From assembly GCF_013408295.1 (NCBI RefSeq), contig NZ_JACBYQ010000001.1:1364001-1428000 (forward strand): a stretch of DNA of 64,000 bases. Reading direction: 5' to 3'. Position numbers and translations under genes: made by a program. Position 1 is the stretch's first letter, and every line of letters starts with the position of its first letter. Under the pieces are notes generated by a model. That model worked only from the letters and a program-made list of their open reading frames with translations. It made no database searches and was not told the origin of the DNA. Origin of the DNA: Psychromicrobium silvestre (lineage in GTDB: Bacteria > Actinomycetota > Actinomycetes > Actinomycetales > Micrococcaceae). Positions 35,132-42,906 of the stretch are shown in pieces.

Positions 35132-35650
35132 ATGCCTGCAGAGACTTTCCGGCCCCGCAATAGCAAGACAATGTCCGTTCTGCTCTATGCCCTGGCGGTT
35201 CTGGGCCTGATCGCTGCTCTACTGGGAGGGCTGAGCTTACGTGATGTGCTGCTGAGCTTGCCGGTGCTGGCTCTGGTCGGTTACTGCGGCTACTGGCTCT
35301 TCTGGTTCCCCAAGGTTCAGTTCGACGACGAATCGGTCACCTTGGTCAACCCGGTACGCACCGTGACCATCCCCTGGCCTGCTTTGAAGAGCATTGAAAC
35401 CAGGTTCGCACTCACTCTTCTAACTGGCGACGGAAAGTACGGAGCTTGGGCCGCTCCTGCCCCCAGCGCCAGCAGCCGGAAGGATTCGGAAACCGAAGTG
35501 GTCAAGGCAGTCCGGGAGCGCTGGAAACGGAACCTCAGCGCGGATGCCGGAACCACAGAATCAGCTACCGTGCGCATTAACTGGCTCCAGTTAGCCATCC
35601 TGCTCGGCCTGCTCGCCGTCGTCGTTATTTGCCTACTGACCGTGCGTTAG
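35132..35650 (+). CDS. PH-domain membrane protein
   Basis: A 172-residue protein with two N-terminal transmembrane helices (about 14-36 and 40-58) and a bacterial PH-like domain (about 62-110, KVQFDDESVTLVNPVRTVTIPWPALKSIETRFALTLL-type strand pattern) of the bPH_6 kind. A charged region and a last transmembrane helix (about 150-170) follow. ATG 35132 has ATAGGAGC just upstream. It sits between two convergent/divergent peptide-binding genes; no functional link is evident. Function unknown. Confidence 0.78.
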   Translation: MPAETFRPRNSKTMSVLLYALAVLGLIAALLGGLSLRDVLLSLPVLALVGYCGYWLFWFPKVQFDDESVTLVNPVRTVTIPWPALKSIETRFALTLLTGDGKYGAWAAPAPSASSRKDSETEVVKAVRERWKRNLSADAGTTESATVRINWLQLAILLGLLAVVVICLLTVR

Positions 35651-35652
35651 GC

Positions 35653-37479
35653 TCAGCCCGCCCGCGAGACCCAATCCCAAACATTCCACCAGGCGCCCAG
35701 TTGGGTGGGGTTGTACCTAATCCCGGTCACCTTGCTGCCGTAAGCATCCAGGCCGATCCATTGAAACAGCGGCAATCCGTAAGCCGCGTCCCAAATCAGG
35801 GTGTCAATCTGCACCTTGAGTTCGGCCTGCTTCCCGGAGTCAGAGGTGGTAATCAGCTCCTTCATCAGGCTGTCTACCTTGGGATCACTGAAGTCGTTGA
35901 AGTTAGTGGCTCCCCCGGTTTTGAAGATCTGCGGGACATCGCTGACTCCAATGCCCTGATTGCTCCAACCGAAGATAGCGGCATCATAAGAACTGCCACC
36001 CAAAGACTTCGACCAGTCATCGCCTGCTGGGCTGGCGTCGACGATGCGGAAGCCAGCCTTAGCTGCGGAGCTTGCAATCAGCTTGAAAATATCCTGCCTG
36101 CTCGGGTTGTTTCGATCGAACAGGATGCGCACTTCGGGAGTGGCACCCTTCAGCAACGCTTTAGCCCCCTCGATGTCTGGAGCCGCGAACTCGGTGGAGC
36201 CATTGGCTTTGACAGCATCCGCGTATTTGGATTGCGCAGGGACAAAGAGCTGGGAGTCCAGCGGTTTGGCGTCCGGGTTGAGTTGCTTGATGATCTTGTT
36301 CACGATGTCCTGGCGAGGAACCGTCTTCAAGAAGGCCAAGCGGACGTTCTTATCCGCGAAAACGCCGGAGAAGTCGAGGTCCAGATGCTCGTAGGAAAGT
36401 TGCTCTCCGGTCTCCATGGAGACACCTTTACCGGCCAGAGACTGAATCTGGTTGATCGCATTGGCAGAGGCCGCCGGCACGATAATGTCCGCGCTGCCGT
36501 CCTTGAGAGCGCTGATCTGAGTGGAGGCGTCGGGGAGATAACTGACATTGATTTGGTCCAGATGTGCTTCCGGTCCCCAGTTGTAATCGCGGTTCCGGAC
36601 CAGGGTCATCGACTTTCCGGGCTCAATGCTCTTCACCACGTAGGGGCCATTGGAGAGCAAAAGCGAAGGATCGGTGGGCATGCTCTGAGTGTCAAAGCCT
36701 GTATTCCAGAAATCGGAGACTTTTTTCAACTCAACATTCGGCGTGACCGGAGCCTTGGGATTTCCTCTAGGCAAGCTCTTGAACAACGCAGTCAGCGCGG
36801 CGGCGTCCTTGAGTCCGGACTTCTGCGCCAGCACATGTGCCGGGGTGGTAATAGTGGGGAAACCTAAAGCAATTTCCCAATCGGCAACCGGCTGGGAATA
36901 CTTCACCGTGATGCTCCGGCCGTCCGAGGACACATCCGGAAAATCCGATAGCGCCAGCACGCTGGTATCCCTCGCGAAGGCGAAATAGGTGGTCCCTTTC
37001 GCCCCGCTACTGTCATTGAAGTAGCCCGAACTAATCACCCAAGCCAGGATCAGATCATTGGCGTCCACAGGGGCGTCATCGGACCATTTCACCGCGCTAT
37101 TGACGGTGTATTTGACCGTCAGCGGCGAATCCGAAACCTTTTCGACTTTGCCGAACTTATCGTTGTGGACAATATTCAGGCTGTCGTCGAGATACCCGAA
37201 GCCGGAATGGGTGGCATAGGAAATCTTGGAATTGATGTCTATATTGCCGTGCGCAGTATCCGGATTGAAGCTGGTGAAACTATTGGCTTCGGCAACGGTC
37301 GCGGTGCCGCCTTGTAATTGGCTCGCAGCGTTGCTGGCCTGCTGGTCCGAGGTGGCGTCGCAGGCGGTGAGCACGAGCGCGGCTACGACGATTGCGCCAA
37401 GGATCTTGGCGATGTGTCCGAACCGCACTCTGGCTTTTGGCCTGGGTGCAGCAACGAGATCCGGGGATACTGTGGGCAT
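35653..37479 (-). CDS. Second peptide ABC transporter substrate-binding lipoprotein (orphan)
   Basis: A 608-residue SBP family 5 protein with a longer N-terminus: about 25 residues before the hydrophobic signal, then the lipobox LTAC (Cys40). Family features include ATVAEANSFTSFNPDTAHGN and VKWSDDAPVDANDLILAWVISS. No permease or ATPase genes adjoin it; it may feed the nearby Opp permeases or a system elsewhere. It converges on the PH-domain gene with a 2-base gap. Binding specificity unknown. Confidence 0.87.
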   Translation of the reverse strand: MPTVSPDLVAAPRPKARVRFGHIAKILGAIVVAALVLTACDATSDQQASNAASQLQGGTATVAEANSFTSFNPDTAHGNIDINSKISYATHSGFGYLDDSLNIVHNDKFGKVEKVSDSPLTVKYTVNSAVKWSDDAPVDANDLILAWVISSGYFNDSSGAKGTTYFAFARDTSVLALSDFPDVSSDGRSITVKYSQPVADWEIALGFPTITTPAHVLAQKSGLKDAAALTALFKSLPRGNPKAPVTPNVELKKVSDFWNTGFDTQSMPTDPSLLLSNGPYVVKSIEPGKSMTLVRNRDYNWGPEAHLDQINVSYLPDASTQISALKDGSADIIVPAASANAINQIQSLAGKGVSMETGEQLSYEHLDLDFSGVFADKNVRLAFLKTVPRQDIVNKIIKQLNPDAKPLDSQLFVPAQSKYADAVKANGSTEFAAPDIEGAKALLKGATPEVRILFDRNNPSRQDIFKLIASSAAKAGFRIVDASPAGDDWSKSLGGSSYDAAIFGWSNQGIGVSDVPQIFKTGGATNFNDFSDPKVDSLMKELITTSDSGKQAELKVQIDTLIWDAAYGLPLFQWIGLDAYGSKVTGIRYNPTQLGAWWNVWDWVSRAG

Positions 37480-37566
37480 GGATGAAGTTTAGCCCTGATC
37501 GCGGAGAACCGACTCTGCTGTTATGACTCAGGCTTCGTCATCGAGCATGGTGTTGTGGTTCTCAGG

Positions 37567-38031
37567 CTAATGCTCGCCCTTGATCACGAAGAAAGATCCA
37601 CGGATGACGCCGGCCAGCTTAGATTTCTGTCGAGCGAACTTGAAGCGTGGCGCCAGTTCCGCCGGAACCTCCATGCCCTCGGAGAGCTTGAAACCTACCG
37701 CTCGCTTCTGTCCGTCTTCGAGGGTGTACATCACGTTGATTGATAGCCCAGATTCGTAGAACACATAGGCCATCCGGATGCCCTCAACTTCGAAACCCGT
37801 GACCTCTAAGGGTCGGGATTCGATCACGATGTCCCGCTCATCCTTGAGGATACGAGTGATCCACTCAAGTACCTCGGGAGCCTCGTTTGCTGGTGTGACA
37901 GTGAAGACGTGGTCGTACTTATTCTTGAAGTAGCGGGCCTCGTTGGCGCGCAGCCCAGCCAAGGCATCGGCCACCGGAGACGACTCCAGACCGACGGTTG
38001 AAACGTTTACGAAGTCGACGACGTATGGCAT
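37567..38031 (-). CDS. Unrecognised 154-residue protein downstream of the HEPN/nucleotidyltransferase pair
   Basis: Start ATG 38031 follows a strong AGGAG (GATCAGGAGAACC), which decides it over longer frames. The protein begins MPYVVDFVNVSTVGLESS and looks like an alternating alpha/beta soluble protein. It has no membrane segment, signal or recognisable catalytic motif, and ends in FVIKGEH. I do not recognise the family. The gene is 80 bases downstream of the HEPN gene in the same orientation, so it may belong to the same transcript or may be independent. Confidence 0.7.
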   Translation of the reverse strand: MPYVVDFVNVSTVGLESSPVADALAGLRANEARYFKNKYDHVFTVTPANEAPEVLEWITRILKDERDIVIESRPLEVTGFEVEGIRMAYVFYESGLSINVMYTLEDGQKRAVGFKLSEGMEVPAELAPRFKFARQKSKLAGVIRGSFFVIKGEH

Positions 38032-38111
38032 GGGTTCTCCTGATCGGTACTGATGTAATAATGCTAGCGTTCGAAGCGGGTTAGAGGTTGGAGGGGACCT
38101 CGGTGTGAACG

Positions 38112-38513
38112 CTACAGTATTGCTCTGTTTACCAATGATCGTGCCGCCCGCTCCGCGCGAGCGAGTTTGACTTCGCTGATGGGGTCGTATCCGTAACCGG
38201 CCCGAGTTTTCATTCCAAGCAGGACGCCAAGCGAGTTGGAAGCCTGTTTGTCTACCGAGGCGAGCAATGCGACCGCGTCCTGATGGTCTTGGCCTTTGGC
38301 ATGCTTCCCTAGTGCGCCGGCACAGATTGCATCTGCCGCAGCGATTCCGGCGTGAACGTACAAGGTCACGCAAGCATCAGCAACATCCTCTCCGTCGGAG
38401 AGCTCCCGGGCATCATCTGCCACCTGCAAGAATTGCTTAGCTTTGGCCAGTCGGCCTTGCTGGATCGCCTTGCCTGCGGTGACAGTTCTGGAGTTGGCAT
38501 TCTTAGGGGTCAT
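38112..38513 (-). CDS. HEPN-domain protein (putative toxin)
   Basis: A 133-residue helical protein of the HEPN type seen beside minimal nucleotidyltransferases. Recognisable parts are YVHAGIAAADAICAGALGKHAKGQDH (residues about 52-77) and the C-terminal KTRAGYGYDPIS followed by an amphipathic helix. The canonical RNase motif R-x4-6-H is not clear; the corresponding place holds R104-A-G-Y107-G-Y109, as in HEPN variants lacking the histidine. In HepT/MntA systems the toxin is an RNase silenced by AMPylation of a tyrosine near this motif; the tyrosines here are candidate sites (inference). ATGA overlap with the nucleotidyltransferase gene. Confidence 0.78.
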   Translation of the reverse strand: MTPKNANSRTVTAGKAIQQGRLAKAKQFLQVADDARELSDGEDVADACVTLYVHAGIAAADAICAGALGKHAKGQDHQDAVALLASVDKQASNSLGVLLGMKTRAGYGYDPISEVKLARAERAARSLVNRAIL

Positions 38514-39133
38514 GCGCGGGCCTTATCTCTTCGGAGCTGTTTACGAAGCCAAGCCGGGTCTCCTGCGATGTCAATGCCATCCTCAAGGACCGAGGTGAAG
38601 ATACTCGCTGGTTGCACTTCTGCCATTCGATAAACGAGTGGCCGCACGTCGTTACCCGTCCACAGCGTCGTTTGGGCAGCAAGGCGACCCACTAAGTCTT
38701 CTACAGCATCCTCTGTCGCCGAGTCGGGCATGACGATGAAGAGGTCAATGTCGCTGTCAGTGCGCATCTCATTACGGGCCGCGGAACCAAAGATCTTGAC
38801 CGTGAGCGGCTGAATCCGCCATTCGGAGATGACCTGGGTCATTCTGGATAGCAGAGTGCTCTTCACGTTGGCTATCTGCAAAATCACCGTCGCCAGCAAA
38901 TGGTCCAGGTTCAGCGAGTAGGCATAGCTTCTACCCGTGACTCGTTCCAGCACTGTGCCTTGTTCCACCAGCCTAGCCACGGACTTGCGTACGCCTTGAG
39001 GCGAGCCTTCCTCGGGTAGTAGCTGGTGGATCTGGTGAACTGAGAGGTACTGCTCGGTTCGCGCTAGCACCGTGAGTACTTGCGAATCGAGGCCGGTAGT
39101 ACTGACTGTCGCAAACGGATTTTGTAGGCGCAT
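38510..39133 (-). CDS. Winged-HTH nucleotidyltransferase (putative antitoxin, MNT type)
   Basis: A 207-residue protein. Residues about 15-75 look like a winged helix-turn-helix (YLSVHQIHQLL...VRKSVARLVEQG). Residues 110-200 form a polymerase-beta-like nucleotidyltransferase with GS at 116-117 and the metal-binding DSDID (Asp128, Asp130), the GS-x10-DxD layout of MNT proteins. It probably AMPylates and neutralises the HEPN partner and, through its HTH, represses its own promoter. ATG 39133 follows AGAGGAG. It overlaps the HEPN gene by 4 bases. Toxin-antitoxin function is inferred from the family pairing. Confidence 0.82.
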   Translation of the reverse strand: MRLQNPFATVSTTGLDSQVLTVLARTEQYLSVHQIHQLLPEEGSPQGVRKSVARLVEQGTVLERVTGRSYAYSLNLDHLLATVILQIANVKSTLLSRMTQVISEWRIQPLTVKIFGSAARNEMRTDSDIDLFIVMPDSATEDAVEDLVGRLAAQTTLWTGNDVRPLVYRMAEVQPASIFTSVLEDGIDIAGDPAWLRKQLRRDKARA

Positions 39134-39173
39134 GCTAACTCCTCTCGGCGCTCCGATACACGGACAGTTTTAC

Positions 39174-39210
39174 ACAAAAGTAGACGAGTGTCTACAAAAG
39201 TAGACGAATG
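39174..39210 (-). promoter_or_regulatory. Repeated operator-like site upstream of the nucleotidyltransferase/HEPN operon
   Basis: Two 17-nt direct repeats ACAAAAGTAGACGA(G/A)TG at 39174-39190 and 39194-39210, exactly 20 bases (about two helical turns) apart. Between them GTCTACAAAAGTAGAC (39190-39205) is a perfect inverted repeat. On the minus strand TTGTAG and TGTAAA are spaced 17 bases and could be the -35/-10 elements, overlapped by the repeats. This fits autorepression by the HTH domain of the antitoxin. Confidence 0.65.
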
Positions 39211-39576
39211 GGCATGGCCGGTAAACAGCTAAACGGACCTATCCAGCCGACCACAGCAACGTCCTGTCGGAACGTCGCTAAGGCGGATCTGATTCATGCC
39301 CTAAGCCACTCGCGAATTGCATACTGAAGTGGAAAATCTCAGCTCGCATACCCACCCCGACATCACGCATCGCTTTGTCCCACTGACCGGCCAGAATCAA
39401 GACTTACCGCGTGTACCGGCATCAACGATCAATCGACGGGAAAGGAAGTTACGCCCTTACTGCGATGAACCCTGGCATCTTTGAGATAAAGCGTCCGGAG
39501 AGTCGGCTAGATGTCCGGCAATTTCGAAGTAGAACCGTGTTACCTTCAAGGCACTATTCACCTCCGAGGAGTGCAG
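39211..39576. other. Intergenic region between the HEPN/nucleotidyltransferase locus and the HsdR-N gene
   Basis: About 365 bases with no convincing gene. It is divergent space that should hold the promoter of the HsdR-N-like gene, whose GAGGAG Shine-Dalgarno is at 39567-39572. I see no long hairpin, repeat or clear -10/-35 pair. Confidence 0.4.
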
Positions 39577-40671
39577 ATGGAATTCAGCGAACGCCTTCGG
39601 GCACTTGGTACAAAAATCAGTAATCAAGCAGAGGCAATCGGGACGGAGGAAGCGACAAAGAATGCGTTCGTCATGCCCTTCATTTCATCGATTCTCGGCT
39701 ATGATGTCTTTGATCCCATCGAAGTCGTGCCGGAGTTCACCGCCGATGTTGGCACGAAACGTGGCGAGAAAATTGACTACGCTGTCATGCGTGACAGCGA
39801 GGTACAGATCCTTATCGAGTGCAAAACATCTAGATCGGCACTCACCTTAGAGAATGCTTCGCAGCTGTATCGATACTTCGGGGTCACCAACGCCAGAATC
39901 GCAGCACTTACAAACGGAATCATCTGGCAGTTCTACACCGATCTTGACTCGCCGAATCGAATGGACTCAAAACCATTCCTCGTTCTTGACCTCAGTGACA
40001 TCGACGATGTGCTAATTCCCGAAATCCAAAAGCTCAGCAAGGACGACTTCAACCTGGAGTCGATCATCAGCACTGCGGAAGAATTGAAGTATGTAGGCGC
40101 ACTCAAACGAGAGATCGCAGCGCAGTTCCGAGAGCCCAGTGACGAGTTCGTGCGTTTTGTTGCGACTCGAGTTTACGATGGCTCGTTCACCCAACGCGTT
40201 CGTGAGCAGTTCTCTGTGCTCGTTGCGAAAGCCGCAAAACAGTTCCTGACGGACCAGGTGAATGACCGGCTGAAAACGGCACTTGGCGCCGGGACCCCGG
40301 TGCCGCTCAGCCAAACGCAGTCAGACGCTTCCGTTGATAGTGGAAGCGTGGCGGAACACGATCTCGATCGAGATACTGAGATCGAAACAACCCTTGAAGA
40401 GCTTGAGGGATACCAGATTGTGAAAGCAATTGCCTGTGCCGAGGTCAAACCTCAGCGGGTGACCCACCGAGACTCGAAGAGTTATTTCGCAGTCCTCCTG
40501 GACGATAACAACAGGAAGCCGATTGCTCGTCTTCATTTCAATTCTGCACGCCAGAAGTACCTTGGACTCTTGGACGAAGACAAGAACGAGACGAGACACG
40601 CCGTTGATTCACTCGAAGAGATCTACAACTTTGCTGAGAACATTCGAGAGGCAGTACGCCGCTACCAGTAA
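39577..40671 (+). CDS. Stand-alone HsdR N-terminal-domain protein (restriction-nuclease-like)
   Basis: A 364-residue protein. Residues 20-170 match the N-terminal nuclease domain of type I restriction subunit HsdR: Asp68 (KIDYAV) and Glu81/Lys83 (LIECK) form a PD-(D/E)xK site, preceded by FVMPFISSILGYDVFD. The rest is a helical region (190-270), an acidic linker, and a C-terminal beta-rich domain (about 290-364, YFAVLLDDNNRKPIARLHF). There is no helicase and no hsdM or hsdS nearby, so it is not a normal type I system. It resembles the COG4748 group. The gene is less GC-rich than the core genes, which suggests acquisition. ATG 39577 has GAGGAG upstream. Confidence 0.82.
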   Translation: MEFSERLRALGTKISNQAEAIGTEEATKNAFVMPFISSILGYDVFDPIEVVPEFTADVGTKRGEKIDYAVMRDSEVQILIECKTSRSALTLENASQLYRYFGVTNARIAALTNGIIWQFYTDLDSPNRMDSKPFLVLDLSDIDDVLIPEIQKLSKDDFNLESIISTAEELKYVGALKREIAAQFREPSDEFVRFVATRVYDGSFTQRVREQFSVLVAKAAKQFLTDQVNDRLKTALGAGTPVPLSQTQSDASVDSGSVAEHDLDRDTEIETTLEELEGYQIVKAIACAEVKPQRVTHRDSKSYFAVLLDDNNRKPIARLHFNSARQKYLGLLDEDKNETRHAVDSLEEIYNFAENIREAVRRYQ

Positions 40672-40737
40672 TACTTTCCTGCCAAATTAGAGCTCGCTCG
40701 TGTTCCATGCACGGCATGCTAGGTTCCAGCGCAGCGC

Positions 40738-40914
40738 CTATCTGGAAGCTGAATCAGCGGGTGGTTGGGCTATCGATAGCCCAAAGAGGTCATTGGCATC
40801 GGATTCAGTAAAGCGGCGGAACTTCAGTAGTTCGACATCCAAGGTCGGGGTCAGCAGAGCCGCGGTGTCACCTTGCAAGAAAATGGAAGCGGCGGGCTGC
40901 AACATCAACGTCAT
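40738..40914 (-). pseudogene. Truncated GNAT acetyltransferase remnant
   Basis: A 58-codon minus-strand frame encodes LLTPTLDVELLKFRRFTES and DANDLFGL, which resembles the N-terminal strand and first helix of GNAT N-acetyltransferases (usual form: L-R-L-R-R-F-T-x-x-D-A-x-x-L-F-x-L). Similarity stops where the perfect palindrome at 40765-40784 begins, and a stop follows 12 codons later. The acetyl-CoA binding part is missing. This looks like an acetyltransferase gene cut short at a palindromic element. Confidence 0.4.
40765..40784. repeat. Perfect 20-bp palindrome TTGGGCTATCGATAGCCCAA
   Basis: A perfect inverted repeat with no spacer. Its half-site GATAGCCCA is the unit repeated four times in the long palindrome at 24631-24702. 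It lies inside the acetyltransferase remnant in the 307-base gap between the HsdR-N gene and the DinB gene; apart from these two elements I see nothing in that gap. Confidence 0.8.
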
Positions 40915-40978
40915 CTCGTTCTGACTGCGGAGCGCTCACATCTGAAAGAACAACCCGGCCGAGATGTAATGTGAGGAA

Positions 40979-41542
40979 ATGAGAAGAAGTGAGCGACTCG
41001 CCGACCAGTTGGACCGGCACTGGCACAAGAACCTGCGGCCGCGGCTACACGGTCTTGCTGACGAAGAGTACTTCTGGGAGCCGGTGCGCGACTGCTGGAG
41101 CATCCGCCCACCTGGAACGCCAACCGTCTCGATGCCGCCAAGTTCTGAGAGATGGACGATGGACTTCGCGTCCCCCGCTCCGGTGCCTGCCCCGGTGACC
41201 ACGATTGCCTGGCGGCTGGCCCACATCATCGTCTCTTGCCTTGGATACCGGGTCGGATGGCACTTTGGCGGCCAAGAGGTGGACTCCCAGACATTCGCCT
41301 ACGCGGGGAGCGCTGACGAGGCGTTGGAACAGCTCGATGAGATGTATGGGAGATGGAATGCTGGGGTCCGCGAGCTCTCGGACACTGATCTGGAGAATCC
41401 GCCCGCGGTGGGTCCCGAACATTTCCCTATGGAGGGCATCGTCCTACATGTCAATAGGGAACTGATCCATCACGGCGCTGAGATTTCGCTGCTGCGCGAC
41501 CTCTACCGCTGGCAGGACGGAGCCGTACTGCACCGAATCTGA
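40979..41542 (+). CDS. DinB-family protein
   Basis: A 187-residue protein of the DinB/YfiT four-helix-bundle superfamily, whose members bind a metal through three histidines and often act as thiol-dependent S-transferases (with mycothiol or bacillithiol in Gram-positives). Candidate ligands are His in TTIAWRLAHIIVSCLGYR (near residue 82) and the pair in HVNRELIHHGAEIS (near 160-168). ATG 40979 follows GAGGAA. The mycothiol gene mshB in this window makes a mycothiol-dependent reaction plausible, but the substrate is unknown. Confidence 0.82.
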   Translation: MRRSERLADQLDRHWHKNLRPRLHGLADEEYFWEPVRDCWSIRPPGTPTVSMPPSSERWTMDFASPAPVPAPVTTIAWRLAHIIVSCLGYRVGWHFGGQEVDSQTFAYAGSADEALEQLDEMYGRWNAGVRELSDTDLENPPAVGPEHFPMEGIVLHVNRELIHHGAEISLLRDLYRWQDGAVLHRI

Positions 41543-41714
41543 CTTTCCGGTAACCGGCGATCGAGAGAGGCACCGGTGCCGCCCAGCTGCCAGCGGCTTC
41601 TGTCAAGGTTCGCCGGGGTAAACATGGGCGGCAGGTCGGTCGCACAGGCGGGATCGACGGACAGCAAGACCGCCCAATCTGCTCCACGGCTAGGAACGCC
41701 TTTCACCAGCCGAA

Positions 41715-42800
41715 CTAGACGTTAAACCTGAACTCCACCACATCGCCGTCAGCCATCACGTAGTCCTTACCTTCAATCCGGACCTTGCCACGAGATTTAG
41801 CCTCAGCCATCGAGCCCGCCTCAATGAGATCGTTGAAGTGCACCACTTCGGCCTTGATGAACCCGCGCTGGAAATCGGTGTGAATCACCCCAGCGGCAGC
41901 GGGTGCGGTGTCGCCTTGCCGGATGGTCCAGGCCCGCGCTTCCTTGGGGCCAGCGGTCAAATAAGTTTGCAGACCCAAGGTGTGGAACCCGACCCGGGCC
42001 AGTTGATCCAGACCGGATTCCTCCTGGCCGTTCATTTCCAGCATCTCGCGAGCTTCCTCCTCGGAGAGCTCCACCAGGTCGGCCTCCAGTTTGGCATCCA
42101 GGAAGATCGCATCGGCGGGCGCCACCAAAGCCCGCAACTCGGCTTGACGCTCGGGGCTGCCCAGCACAGCATCATCGACGTTGAAAACGTAGATGAACGG
42201 CTTGGCGGTGAGCAGGCTGAGTTCCTTCAGATAGCCGAGCTCCAGTTTGTCGCTCGCAATCGAGGAGAATATCGTGTCACCACGCTCCAAAACCGCCTGA
42301 GCAGCCTGCACAGCAGTAAGTTCCGCGGCCTCCTTCTGCTTGAGCTTGACCGCCTTCTCCAGCCTCGGCAGCGCCTTTTCGACAGTCTGCAGATCGGCCA
42401 AGATCAGCTCAGTATTGATGGTTTCCATATCCGAGCTGGGATCGACCTTGCCGTCCACGTGAACCACATCCGGATCATCAAAGACCCTAATAACCTGGGC
42501 AATCGCCTCGGCCTCGCGAATATTGGCCAGAAACTTGTTCCCCAGACCTTCGCCCTCGCTCGCTCCCTTGACGATGCCCGCAATGTCTACGAAGGAAACC
42601 ATCGCAGGCAGGATCCGTGCGGAGCCGAAGACCTCGGCTAACTGATTGAGCCGCGGGTCCGGCAGGTTCACCACCCCGACATTGGGCTCGATGGTCGCGA
42701 AGGGATAGTTCGCTGCGAGCACGTTATTGCGGGTGAGCGCATTGAAAAGAGTTGATTTGCCGACGTTGGGCAGTCCGACGATGCCAATAGTAAGAGCCAC
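41715..42800 (-). CDS. ychF: Redox-regulated ATPase YchF (Obg family)
   Basis: A 361-residue P-loop protein of the Obg/OLA1 group. G1 is GLPNVGKST (9-17), followed by [21 protein letters not shown] around residues 70-90; a coiled-coil insertion and a C-terminal TGS domain ending [10 protein letters not shown] follow. YchF/OLA1 proteins prefer ATP over GTP and bind ribosomes. It is the first core gene after the accessory region and divergent from rmuC. The gene lies in the matching block of mycobacteria (Rv1112, from memory). Confidence 0.95.
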   Translation of the reverse strand: MALTIGIVGLPNVGKSTLFNALTRNNVLAANYPFATIEPNVGVVNLPDPRLNQLAEVFGSARILPAMVSFVDIAGIVKGASEGEGLGNKFLANIREAEAIAQVIRVFDDPDVVHVDGKVDPSSDMETINTELILADLQTVEKALPRLEKAVKLKQKEAAELTAVQAAQAVLERGDTIFSSIASDKLELGYLKELSLLTAKPFIYVFNVDDAVLGSPERQAELRALVAPADAIFLDAKLEADLVELSEEEAREMLEMNGQEESGLDQLARVGFHTLGLQTYLTAGPKEARAWTIRQGDTAPAAAGVIHTDFQRGFIKAEVVHFNDLIEAGSMAEAKSRGKVRIEGKDYVMADGDVVEFRFNV

Positions 42801-42906
42801 GGAACCTAAGTTTAGCGGCAGTTTGGAAGCCGGGATGCGTTAGCGGCAGAGTCCCGCCAGTAAGGAACCAAGCCATCTTGTCGGTACCGCGTGCCATGCT
42901 GAAGCC

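Noticed and set aside
35629-36867. 412-codon open frame on the + strand opposite the second peptide-binding gene
   Set aside because: It is antisense to a convincing lipoprotein gene, has no family features, and is explained by GC-rich codon bias of the true gene.
40700-40924. 74-codon + strand frame between the HsdR-N and DinB genes
   Set aside because: No Shine-Dalgarno or motif; the opposite strand gives the more meaningful acetyltransferase-like remnant.
37500-41714. Attachment-site repeats flanking the accessory island
   Set aside because: Only short words such as CTCAGGCT repeat near the left edge; no matching copy at the right edge.
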